Translations under genes and position numbers: made by a program
DNA from: Staphylospora marina
GTDB taxonomy: Bacteria > Bacillota > Bacilli > Thermoactinomycetales > Thermoactinomycetaceae
Assembly (NCBI RefSeq): GCF_003856495.1
Contig: NZ_CP034118.1
Coordinates: 662,001-726,000, forward strand
DNA: 64,000 nucleotides
Direction of reading: 5' to 3'
The notes under the pieces: model-generated
Seen by the model: only the letters and a program-made list of their open reading frames with translations
Told to the model about the DNA's origin: nothing
Databases searched by the model: none
In this document: positions 45,819 through 53,315 of the stretch, in pieces
Layout: every line of letters begins with the position of its first letter
How positions within the stretch are numbered: position 1 is the stretch's first letter

Positions 45819-46224
45819 TTTTTGGGTACTCCCAGCCTATATAACTCTTACTGCTATATTGGCAAAACGCATCGGCCGTTCGTTTCGATGAATGAGCGGT
45901 CAGGAACCGCGGATTCATGCCGGCCCATGATTCTAAGCTCATCTGATCTCCTGCGTACGGGGTTCAGACTTTCTCTTTCCCATTATGTCGTATACCAAGT
46001 ATATCAGGCCGTGGAGAAAAAGGCATGCCGTGTTGTTCCTGGCGTTTGCCCAAGCTTTCGCCAAGAGCTGCATGGATCCAATGTCGAGAAGGGAGGGCAT
46101 TTGTGATGCAAGAGAAATTGCTCACCACTTGGATGTGATCAGAACAAAAAATACACTTGAAGATGCGAATGAATTTTGCTAATTTTTTAAATGAATACTT
46201 CCAGTATTTGAAAGGGAGGCCGGC
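45819..46224 (+). other. Gene-free stretch with a possible frameshifted relic
   Basis: No intact gene. From about 46062 one frame encodes CMDPMSRREGICDAREIAHH and on to LEDANEF before TAG-free drift into a stop at 46180-46182. Removing one T from the GAATTTTGC run at about 46174-46178 would continue it as ANFLNEYFQYLKGRP, up to the ribosome binding site of the next gene. This may be the tail of a decayed gene. The rest looks non-coding. Confidence 0.35.
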
Positions 46225-46668
46225 ATGGCGAAATTCACCGTGCAGCTCAGGCGGGATTGGGATTATCTCAAGTGGATCGTGATGTATGTGGTGCAGCTGG
46301 TGAAAACCAGGCGTCTTCCTGACTGGCAGCGGATCAAATGCAGCCGCAGTCCCATCCAAATTCGGCTTTACGATGCACTGAAACGTGAAGGCTACAAGGT
46401 GTTGGCCGAATACGAGACGTGCGGCTATCAGGTGGATCTCGTCATCAAGAAGTACCGGTTGGCCATCGAATGTGACGGCATGGCTTATCACTCCTCCGAG
46501 GAGCAGAAGAAAAGGGACCGGAAAAAGACGGCCGTTCTGACGAAGCACGGGTGGAAAGTGATGAGATTCAAGGGAGTGGAGATCAACAGACAGCTCGAGA
46601 AATGTGTGAAAAGAATCAATGAATACACGGGGATTCACGAAAAAAAGCGGTGGTTTTTCCGGAAATGA
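46225..46668 (+). CDS. DUF559/Vsr-like endonuclease-fold protein
   Basis: A 147-residue protein. The C-terminal 85 residues show the restriction-endonuclease-like fold of DUF559/Vsr proteins: YQVDLVIKKYRLAIECDG (Asp and Glu of the D...ExD/E core), then AYHSSEEQKKRDRKK and GWKVMRFKGVEIN. The N-terminal 50 residues are basic and not assigned. ATG 46225 follows AAAGGGAGG. Stand-alone relatives are thought to be repair or mobile-element nucleases. No partner methylase is nearby. Confidence 0.75.
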   Translation: MAKFTVQLRRDWDYLKWIVMYVVQLVKTRRLPDWQRIKCSRSPIQIRLYDALKREGYKVLAEYETCGYQVDLVIKKYRLAIECDGMAYHSSEEQKKRDRKKTAVLTKHGWKVMRFKGVEINRQLEKCVKRINEYTGIHEKKRWFFRK

Positions 46669-46692
46669 GGAATGGACGAAATCCCTATGCCG

Positions 46693-46730
46693 AACCGACC
46701 GGCCCGGATGAGCGGGTCGGTTTGTTTTTT
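46693..46730 (+). terminator. Terminator after the nuclease gene
   Basis: AACCGACC pairs with GGTCGGTT around a GC-rich loop, followed by TGTTTTTT. Confidence 0.82.
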
Positions 46731-46823
46731 GGAGCGGAATGCCGCCGTAACGGCAGAGAGCGGGGGCGCATCCGGCGGGGACATCGGCGAAATTTCGGCG
46801 TCAAAGATTTTTTCTTTCTTAAC

Positions 46824-46844
46824 GTAACAGTGTTATGTTACAAT
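46824..46844 (+). promoter_or_regulatory. Palindromic operator overlapping the -10 of yhbD
   Basis: GTAACA-GTGTTA-TGTTAC (46824-46841) is a 6-6-6 inverted repeat, and its right arm overlaps a TACAAT -10 box (46839-46844). YhbD has a MerR-like HTH, so an autoregulatory site is plausible. Confidence 0.55.
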
Positions 46845-46892
46845 GGGTGCAGAGGGATGTATTTGGTGCAAACCGAGGAGGAGGTGTCATCG

Positions 46893-47510
46893 GTGGAAAC
46901 CGACCTCATTTCCAAGAAGGAACTGTTGGAGCTGACCGGGATTTCCTACGGGCAGCTTTATCGGTGGAAACGCAAGAAACTGATTCCCGAGGAATGGTTT
47001 ATTCGCAAGTCGACGTTCACGGGGCAGGAAACCTTCTTTCCCAGGGATAAGGTGTTGGCCCGCATCGAAAAGATCAAGAACATGAAGGAAGATCTTTCGT
47101 TGGATGAGATCGCGGAACTGCTTTCCCCTCTGCCGATCCCCCGCAGCGTCAAACGATCCGAGGTGGCGGGATTGGTGTCGGAAACGACGCTCCGGTGGTT
47201 CACTGAGAAGTACGGGGATCCCGAAGAATGGGAATTCGGCCGGGTGCTCTCCCTGTATGTGTTGGACCGGTTGGTGAAAACCGGGGAGATCAGTCTGGCG
47301 GAAGGCGAAACGTTGTACGGACTCCTCGGGAAGACGGAAGGGATGGGCGGCGAGAAGGGATGCGAGCTGATCTTCTTCCGCAAGATGGGGGTTTCCGGAT
47401 TTGCTCTGATCGAGGCGGGGCAGGACATCCGCTTTGATGACCAGGTCAAGATTCCGGTTCGTCTTCAACTTTCCCAGCTCTCGGAAGAACTGAAAATCAA
47501 ACTGATTTGA
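46893..47510 (+). CDS. yhbD: YhbD-family (DUF4004) MerR-like HTH protein
   Basis: A 205-residue protein. Residues 1-75 form a MerR-type winged helix (ISKKELLELTGISYGQLYRWKRKKLIPEEWF...FPRDKVLARIEKI). The remainder matches the DUF4004/YhbD family, which in Bacillus precedes bactofilin genes. GTG 46893 lies nine bases after GAGGAGGAGG and gives METDLISKKE; earlier GTG/TTG codons in the frame precede that site. It probably controls itself and the bactofilin gene through the palindrome at 46824. The downstream gene starts 14 bases after its stop. Confidence 0.85.
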   Translation: METDLISKKELLELTGISYGQLYRWKRKKLIPEEWFIRKSTFTGQETFFPRDKVLARIEKIKNMKEDLSLDEIAELLSPLPIPRSVKRSEVAGLVSETTLRWFTEKYGDPEEWEFGRVLSLYVLDRLVKTGEISLAEGETLYGLLGKTEGMGGEKGCELIFFRKMGVSGFALIEAGQDIRFDDQVKIPVRLQLSQLSEELKIKLI

Positions 47511-47524
47511 CGGAGGGGGATTTC

Positions 47525-48253
47525 ATGGATCACAACGATCTGTTGATTTCCGGATCAATGAGCACCGCCGGAGGGACATTCGGACAAGTGAAAATCTCCG
47601 GACATGCAACGGTCAAAGGGGATTTGCAATGCAATGACTTCAAGGTGAACGGAAATGCCGATGTGAGCGGCGGGGTGCGTGCCACCGATGCCGTCATTCG
47701 GGGAAACTTCATGGCGGACGGTGATTTTCGGGCATCCAGTCTGCAGTTGCACGGTCATGCAGACATCAAGGGGGACTGTCATGCGGACCGGATTTTGCTC
47801 AGAGGCATGACCAAGATCGGCAAGAGTCTCACCGGGGAAGAAATGGAGATCAAAGGGACTGTCCACGTCAAGGAAAACTGCGAAGCGGAAGTGTTCAACA
47901 TTCAAGGGTCCTTTGAAATCGGGGGGCTCCTCAATGCCGGAAAGATCGACATCACCCTTTTCGGGGGAGCCAAGGTCAAGGAAATCGGCGGAGAAACCAT
48001 CACGGTGAATCGAGAGACGATCACGAGCAAAATCGCCCGTTTGATTAAATCTCTGTTTTCCTTTTCCATGAACCACACGCTCACCGCCGACGTGATCGAA
48101 GGGGATGACATTCGCCTCGAATACACCACGGCTTCCGTGGTGCGCGGCAATCATGTGAAGATCGGACCCGGGTGTGAGATCGGGCTCGTGGAGTACAAGA
48201 ACAGCCTGGATGTATCCCCGGAAGCCACGGTGAAGGAACGGAAGAAAATCTGA
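47525..48253 (+). CDS. Bactofilin-family polymer-forming protein (YhbE/YhbF-like)
   Basis: A 242-residue protein built of short beta-helix rungs with G-x-[IV]-x-G repeats (KISGHATVKGDLQCNDFKVNG, LQLHGHADIKGDCHADRILL), the mark of bactofilins, which form stable filaments. The C-terminal part has further rungs after a longer loop. ATG 47525 follows GGAGGGGGA. The pairing with yhbD is conserved in Bacillus. It ends with a terminator. Confidence 0.88.
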   Translation: MDHNDLLISGSMSTAGGTFGQVKISGHATVKGDLQCNDFKVNGNADVSGGVRATDAVIRGNFMADGDFRASSLQLHGHADIKGDCHADRILLRGMTKIGKSLTGEEMEIKGTVHVKENCEAEVFNIQGSFEIGGLLNAGKIDITLFGGAKVKEIGGETITVNRETITSKIARLIKSLFSFSMNHTLTADVIEGDDIRLEYTTASVVRGNHVKIGPGCEIGLVEYKNSLDVSPEATVKERKKI

Positions 48254-48274
48254 AGAGGTTCGGAAGGGATTTCC

Positions 48275-48306
48275 AAAGCCGGATATTCCGGCTTTTTTTC
48301 TTTTTT
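48275..48306 (+). terminator. Terminator after the bactofilin gene
   Basis: AAAGCCGGA pairs with TCCGGCTTT, followed by a long T run. Confidence 0.9.
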
Positions 48307-48384
48307 TCGGAAACTGTTCACGAGCGGGAAGTTTTCCGAAGAGTTATCATCTTTTCAGAAAAATCATCGCACCCGGAGGACCAG

Positions 48385-49059
48385 ATGAACGGAAGAAACA
48401 AGTTTTTTGCGCTGCTGTTGACGGTGACGCTGATCGTTCCGTTGACCGGCTGCAAATGGGGAAAAGCGGGCGGTTTTCTCGGGGATTTCGTGGAAAGGGC
48501 CGTCCGCCGCGAAGTCGGTGACGCAATATTAAGAAAGCCCACGGTGGAGGAGCGTGCGGCATTCAACTATGTCCGGAACTTGTATCAACCTTGGCTCTCT
48601 GAGCAAGAGAAAAAAGAAATCATGGACATGCTTTTGCCGGATGAACCATTGAAGAGGACGCTGAACGACCATGGACCCGATCCCATCCTGGAGCAGCTGG
48701 AACGCGAACATTGGAATGAACCGTCCCGGTCCATCGGTGAAGTCATGATCACTTCGCGAGCACGGGAAAATTTGAAGTCTCCGGAAAAATTGCGGGGAGT
48801 CATGATCTTCGCCAAAAGCGAGATTTACGTCTTTTTTCCGCCCGGTACGCTGAAACCGGGATCGGACGGACGTCAAACCGCTTTGCGCAAATTGACGTTG
48901 GTCAATCTGTTGGACAACTCGTGGCGCGTCGTGAAGGATGAAGTGGTGCTGAAACATCCCGAAAACCCCATGACGTTCCAACAGTTCCTCGACTCCGAGG
49001 ATTATGAAAACATCTTCCCCGTGATTCAAGACTGGAAACGGGGAGAAACGTTGTTGTAA
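48385..49059 (+). CDS. Unknown lipoprotein
   Basis: A 224-residue protein with a lipoprotein signal peptide (KFFALLLTVTLIVPLTGC); LTGC is the lipobox and the Cys is residue 23. The mature part is hydrophilic with mixed alpha/beta character (LYQPWLSEQEKKEIMDMLLP, GVMIFAKSEIYVFFPPGTL). ATG 48385 follows CCGGAGGACC. It stands between terminators, so it is a single-gene unit. The family is not recognised. Confidence 0.8.
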   Translation: MNGRNKFFALLLTVTLIVPLTGCKWGKAGGFLGDFVERAVRREVGDAILRKPTVEERAAFNYVRNLYQPWLSEQEKKEIMDMLLPDEPLKRTLNDHGPDPILEQLEREHWNEPSRSIGEVMITSRARENLKSPEKLRGVMIFAKSEIYVFFPPGTLKPGSDGRQTALRKLTLVNLLDNSWRVVKDEVVLKHPENPMTFQQFLDSEDYENIFPVIQDWKRGETLL

Positions 49060-49060
49060 G

Positions 49061-49096
49061 ATCCGCTTTCCCGTCACGGGAAAGCGGAATCCGTTT
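49061..49096 (+). terminator. Terminator after the lipoprotein gene
   Basis: ATCCGCTTTCCC pairs with GGGAAAGCGGAT-like sequence (one mismatch at the end) and is followed by CCGTTTCATTTT. Confidence 0.75.
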
Positions 49097-49290
49097 CATT
49101 TTCCGTTCCTCACCGCCCCCTTTTCTTGTCGATCAGCGAAATTTCCTGCTTACTTCACGAAGATCCCGGTACTTTGTCCTGAAAAATTTTCGATGTTGGT
49201 TGTGTTTTTTGGCAAACGGGAACATAAAAGTCGTGGTGGGAACGGATGAAATAGTGAGGGAACAGAAAGACAGAACAGGGAGGGAGCGGG

Positions 49291-49833
49291 ATGCAGGACG
49301 AAGCGGTGTTGGTGGAGAAAGTCCTCGCAGGGAATCGGGAAGCCTTTGAACCCCTGGTCCGGAAATATGCGCCACGGATCTATCGGGTGGTGTTGCGCAT
49401 GGTTCATCATTCGGAGGATGCCCGTGACCTGACACAAGAAATCTTTTTTCAGGTATACAGAAAGTTGTCCTCTTACCAACCGGATCGACGCTTCTCCACC
49501 TGGCTGTACCAGATCGCCGTCAACCGCTGCATCGATGAACTGAGAAAGAGAAAAGGGAAGCGGTTGGTGGCACTGAACGATGAATGGGTGAGCAATGAAC
49601 CGGGGCCGGAGAAGGTGGCCATTGATCGGATGAGAGTCGATGATATACTGAAGAGTTTGGACGGGATGCCGGAGAATTGGAAGCTCATTTTTCTTCTACG
49701 GTTCGTCGATGATCTGAGTTATTCGGAAATCGCCGAGGTGCTGGGGATCAGCTTGAATGATGTTCGGAACGGTCTGTATCGCACCAGGCAGAAGTTGAGA
49801 ATGCAATTTCAGGCAAAGGAGGGAGCCGGATGA
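49291..49833 (+). CDS. ECF-type RNA polymerase sigma factor
   Basis: A 180-residue extracytoplasmic-function sigma factor. Region 2 is seen in DARDLTQEIFFQVYRKLSSY and FSTWLYQIAVNRCIDELRKRK. Region 4 is seen in LRFVDDLSYSEIAEVLGISL followed by VRNGLYRTRQKLR. It resembles the SigW group. ATG 49291 follows CAGGGAGGGAGC. Its stop overlaps the anti-sigma start (ATGA). No self-recognised promoter could be assigned with confidence upstream. Confidence 0.93.
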   Translation: MQDEAVLVEKVLAGNREAFEPLVRKYAPRIYRVVLRMVHHSEDARDLTQEIFFQVYRKLSSYQPDRRFSTWLYQIAVNRCIDELRKRKGKRLVALNDEWVSNEPGPEKVAIDRMRVDDILKSLDGMPENWKLIFLLRFVDDLSYSEIAEVLGISLNDVRNGLYRTRQKLRMQFQAKEGAG

Positions 49834-50654
49834 GAAGCTGTGTGGACGACGAAGTCATCATGGCTTTCGCGGACGGGGAACTTTCACCGCAAGAACGGAA
49901 CATGGTTCAGGATCACTTGCGGAATTGCCCCGCATGCGAATATCGCCTGCATGCATTTCTGGAGGAAAATCAAAGGTACGCCGATTGGATGAAAGAACCG
50001 GACTTGCCGGACGGATGGGTGGAACAAATCAGGGGAAGCGTCAGCGGTGAAGACCGGAAAACGTTTTTCGGAGGCCGGATCCGCCCAAAGCCCGTCTTCC
50101 GTTGGATCAGTCTGGCTTCCGCGTGCGCACTGCTTCTTGTCGGCGGAATTCTTTGGCTGTCCCCTTCGTTCACGCTGTTTTCCGGAGGCGATGTGTCCAC
50201 GGCCGGGATTCACAGGAACATCAAGAGGGACCGAAACATGGATCAAGCGGACTGGAGTGTCACGGACAAGGGCGTGACGCTTCGTATCATCGATCTGGTG
50301 GTTCATCCGAGCGAAATCGTGGCCACATACGAGATCCTGAAGGAAGGAAAGAGGCTGGATCCCAGGCAATATCGGGACGAAGAAAAGCGGATCGATTTTG
50401 TCCGGGCGTTTCTGGTGCACGAAAGCGGAAAGATTTTGAAGGAAAATCCTTGGATCGGACAAAAGGGAGAGTACGGTTATGTTTCTTTTCGGGATCTGCC
50501 TGTCCCGCTGCCCGAACTGCTCTTTTTGGAATTCACATCCGACGGGTTCAACGGGGTCCCGGGCAATTGGAGTCTGAGAATCCCCGTTTACGTGAGCATG
50601 GCGGACCCGGGTGAAAACGGGAACGTCACGGATGGGACTCGGGAGGGACCATGA
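49830..50654 (+). CDS. Zinc-finger anti-sigma factor, membrane-bound
   Basis: A 274-residue protein with an N-terminal anti-sigma ZAS domain: FADGELSPQERNMVQDHLRNCPACEY contains the His-x3-Cys-x2-Cys zinc motif (about residues 29-36). One membrane helix follows at about 91-110 (WISLASACALLLVGGILWL) and then an extracellular domain of about 150 residues, likely the sensor. It overlaps the sigma gene by four bases, so the two are coupled. It should hold the sigma factor at the membrane until released by a wall or membrane stress. Confidence 0.9.
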   Translation: MRSCVDDEVIMAFADGELSPQERNMVQDHLRNCPACEYRLHAFLEENQRYADWMKEPDLPDGWVEQIRGSVSGEDRKTFFGGRIRPKPVFRWISLASACALLLVGGILWLSPSFTLFSGGDVSTAGIHRNIKRDRNMDQADWSVTDKGVTLRIIDLVVHPSEIVATYEILKEGKRLDPRQYRDEEKRIDFVRAFLVHESGKILKENPWIGQKGEYGYVSFRDLPVPLPELLFLEFTSDGFNGVPGNWSLRIPVYVSMADPGENGNVTDGTREGP

Positions 50655-50768
50655 ATGAAGGCGGGCTGCCTCAGGTGAAAACAGCATGGATGATGAGAAC
50701 ACATCTACATATATTCGTGTTTTGATATATAATGAGAATGGAAATCTTCATCCTGAGGAGACAGCCCC

Positions 50769-51377
50769 ATGGAAGTATTAACAGTCAATGCACAGCAAGC
50801 GGAAATCATCTCAAGTGGTTTGGAAGAATTGATAAATGCCGTGAAAGAAGCAGCGGAGCTTGAAACGTTCCTGGAAAAGTTTGATGATATGGATTTGAGT
50901 GATTTCAGTTTTCGTCGGATGGAACCCCCGGTAAATCCTCAGCCGGTGTTTGCACGGAGGAGCTTTGTATCTTCCGGTGGTGCCAGGATGGCGAAAATGA
51001 AAATCAGGCCGTCTCAACCATATTCTCCGCCGGAAATGCCCATGCAAGAAATGCCCATGCAAATGGATGTGTCCATGCAAGCCGCACATGCCGCGGAAGC
51101 GGCCATGCACTCAACGCAATTCCAAAAGAAGCATCCGTCTCAACCTCCGTCCGCGGACGAGCTTCGAAAAGAGCTCAAGCAACTTCGTGAACTTTCGGAA
51201 AAGGTCAACCGTCAGCTGAAGCGGGGGCAATTGGAAAAAACCACGCTGATCACCTTGAATGAGAAGTTGGGTTATTTGAAAATCAATTATGGAAACATCG
51301 CCGCCATTTCCGTGGCGGCGGCCGGGATCATCAGCGGGTTGAAGGACTTGATCGAATTGATTCAGATGTTCGATTGA
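50769..51377 (+). CDS. Unknown protein with Met/Pro-rich repeat and C-terminal apolar segment
   Basis: A 202-residue protein, ATG 50769 after CTGAGGAGACAG. N-terminal 50 residues are acidic and helical. Residues about 88-115 hold a degenerate Met/Pro/Gln repeat (PPEMPMQEMPMQMDVSMQ). Then comes a charged coiled-coil-like helix (SADELRKELKQLRELSEKV), and the end (NIAAISVAAAGIISGLKDLI) could insert in a membrane. A TATAAT at 50728 suggests its own promoter. It follows the sigma/anti-sigma pair and could be regulated by it, but that is a guess. No family recognised. Confidence 0.6.
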   Translation: MEVLTVNAQQAEIISSGLEELINAVKEAAELETFLEKFDDMDLSDFSFRRMEPPVNPQPVFARRSFVSSGGARMAKMKIRPSQPYSPPEMPMQEMPMQMDVSMQAAHAAEAAMHSTQFQKKHPSQPPSADELRKELKQLRELSEKVNRQLKRGQLEKTTLITLNEKLGYLKINYGNIAAISVAAAGIISGLKDLIELIQMFD

Positions 51378-51400
51378 GCTCCGTCAACCGCCGTGTGAAG

Positions 51401-51428
51401 CGGGACCTTGCAAGGTTCCGTTTTTTTG
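51401..51428 (+). terminator. Terminator
   Basis: CGGgACCTTGCAAGGTtCCG (one mismatched pair) is followed by TTTTTTTG. Confidence 0.82.
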
Positions 51429-51615
51429 TTTCATGCTTTCCCCATGGCCCCGGTGCACTCTGCTTCGCATGAGGAGGATGCGGATAATGGTCAATTGAAA
51501 AAACATAGAGGAAAAATTTATAATATGATCGGGATAATCAGCGAAGATCTGGAAAAGTGTTCGATGAAAAACGGTGACTGATTTAAAAATTCATCATCTG
51601 AGGAGGATGCTTTCC

Positions 51616-51909
51616 TTGTCTGACAATTCATCGAGAAGCATGGAAGATATCGTGAACGCCATGCCGGAGTGGGTGAAAATGGATGTCGCCATTGAAATCA
51701 TGGCGGAAGTGCTCTCGGATCAAAGACGGGCCATAGCGGAAGAAGAGAACAAAGAACTTCCGGATCCGGAAAAGCTGAAACGATTGAAAGACGAGAAAAG
51801 GGAGCTTCTCAAAGAACGGCAAGCCATGTACACGGGCGACAAGGAAGTGATTCACAAGATCCTCATCAAATACGGGGAAAAAGTCAGAGAGAAATATACG
51901 GGGGCATAG
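51616..51909 (+). CDS. Putative antitoxin of a zeta-type module
   Basis: A 97-residue acidic, all-helical protein (SMEDIVNAMPEWVKMDVAIEI, KLKRLKDEKRELLKERQAM). TTG 51616 is nine bases after AGGAGG; earlier in-frame codons overlap or precede that site. It ends two bases before the zeta toxin gene, the usual place for an epsilon-like antitoxin, and its size is similar (epsilon about 90 residues). The sequence is not obviously epsilon; the call rests on position and size. Confidence 0.6.
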   Translation: MSDNSSRSMEDIVNAMPEWVKMDVAIEIMAEVLSDQRRAIAEEENKELPDPEKLKRLKDEKRELLKERQAMYTGDKEVIHKILIKYGEKVREKYTGA

Positions 51910-51911
51910 GG

Positions 51912-52904
51912 ATGGATCCGCTCGCATACAAGTTGTCCGATGAAGAGCACCAAGAGGTCTTCGAACGCCTGAAAAATGAATTGTTTGCGTTTACCACTTC
52001 GGTGGAGAAACCGACGGCCGTCATTTTGGGAGGACAGCCCGGGGCGGGAAAAGGGGGCTTGATTGCTCTTTCGGCACGTGAGTTTCCGGATTCCAACTTC
52101 GTGGTGATCAACGGAGATGAATTTCGCAAAGAACATCCGAAGAGTGAAGAAATCTTCAAGAAGCATGAACAGGATTACGCGAAGCTGACGGATCCGGACG
52201 TCCGGGAGTGGACCAAAAAATTGTTCGACCTTGCGATTCAAACGAAAAGAAACCTGATTTTCGAAGGCACCATGCGAACGGACGGCCCGATCCGAAACAC
52301 GCTCCGGAACCTGAAACAGCAAGGCTACCACGTGGTGGTCCGGGTCATGGCCGTGAATGAAAAAATCAGCCTCTTGGGCACCCATGAAAGGTATGAAGAG
52401 CAAAAACAAATCTTCGGCCATGGAAGATCCGTGCCGAAAGAAGCCCATGATGCAGCTTATGACGGCATGCTTCGAACCATTGAACGCATCGAGAAAGAAA
52501 AGCTGTTTGATTTGCTTCAGGTCTACAACCGGGACAAAACCCTTCTTTACGAAAATCGGGTCCTCGGGAATGAATGGAAACATCCTCCCAAAGTCGTTGA
52601 GGCGATCCAAAAAGAACGGAACAAAGAATGGACCCCTGAACAAGTCGAACAATACATCAAAGCATGGAACCGAGTGATGGACAAAATGGTTCTCAGAAAC
52701 GCGGATCCGCAGGAAATCATTGCGGTCTGTCGGCTCTGCCATGAGATTCTTGCCAACGATCTTGTGCGTGCGCAAAGCAAGATTGCGAAGTTGACGAAAG
52801 TCATTCAGCTCAATCAACTGCTCCAAAAGGAATCGCCGAACAAGCATCAGGTTTCTTTGAATACGAACAAAATGCAAAACAGGGAAGATGATGTGGTGCG
52901 ATGA
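51912..52904 (+). CDS. Zeta-toxin-family kinase
   Basis: A 330-residue zeta toxin, the family that phosphorylates UDP-N-acetylglucosamine and poisons wall synthesis. Walker A is GGQPGAGKGG (about residues 40-49) where canonical zeta has GKTS/T, so the Thr/Ser after Lys is replaced by Gly. The catalytic NGDEFRKEHP (about 75) and NLIFEGTMR are intact. The C-terminal 130 residues extend beyond short zeta proteins. The gene lies two bases after the putative antitoxin. The whole pair is AT-richer than the core. Confidence 0.85.
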   Translation: MDPLAYKLSDEEHQEVFERLKNELFAFTTSVEKPTAVILGGQPGAGKGGLIALSAREFPDSNFVVINGDEFRKEHPKSEEIFKKHEQDYAKLTDPDVREWTKKLFDLAIQTKRNLIFEGTMRTDGPIRNTLRNLKQQGYHVVVRVMAVNEKISLLGTHERYEEQKQIFGHGRSVPKEAHDAAYDGMLRTIERIEKEKLFDLLQVYNRDKTLLYENRVLGNEWKHPPKVVEAIQKERNKEWTPEQVEQYIKAWNRVMDKMVLRNADPQEIIAVCRLCHEILANDLVRAQSKIAKLTKVIQLNQLLQKESPNKHQVSLNTNKMQNREDDVVR

Positions 52905-53315
52905 CCTGAGTCTGCCGCGCTGGACCCGACCAGGCGACGGCAAGGCGCGGCAACTAAATCCGGGTGTTTCCTAGGGGGGTAAAATCAAGAATCATAGTTG
53001 TGTTCACGGTGGTTTGAAAGAGAGGGCATGACATGAAGAATAGTGATGGTAAATCCGTTTGAGTTGCATCCATGGTGGAACATCTCGTGGCACAACAAGA
53101 GCCGGCAGGGAGCTTTTCCCATGCCGGCACTGTTCTTTTAGGCGGAGCTATTCCATTGATCAATGACACGATCCGTAATGAATAATAATAATTATATCAC
53201 ATGAAACCATGCAATAAAGCATCAATTGATTTGATAATATTGGGATGATTCCACATTTCAATCGGGGTCAGTATGAAAGAGAAAGTCTTATGAAGAAGTG
53301 GAGGACCAACTCGGA
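52905..53315. other. Gene-free stretch with terminator, before the helicase
   Basis: About 400 bases without a supported gene. It holds a hairpin terminator (GCCGGCAGGGA/TCCCATGCCGGC, 53101-53128, then GTTCTTTT) and a very AT-rich stretch (53180-53260) that marks the edge of the low-GC helicase segment and probably contains its promoter. No terminal inverted repeats or att-like duplications could be identified by eye. Confidence 0.4.

Noticed and set aside
49190-49290. Autoregulatory ECF promoter (GGGAAC-type -35) upstream of the sigma factor
   Set aside because: GGGAAC occurs twice, but no -10 such as CGTA/CGTC lies at a 16-17 base spacing from either copy.
53101-53128. Possible transposon end (inverted repeat GCCGGCAGGGA/TCCCATGCCGGC)
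   Set aside because: It has a short loop and a following T run, so it is better explained as a terminator; no transposase remnant or target duplication was seen.
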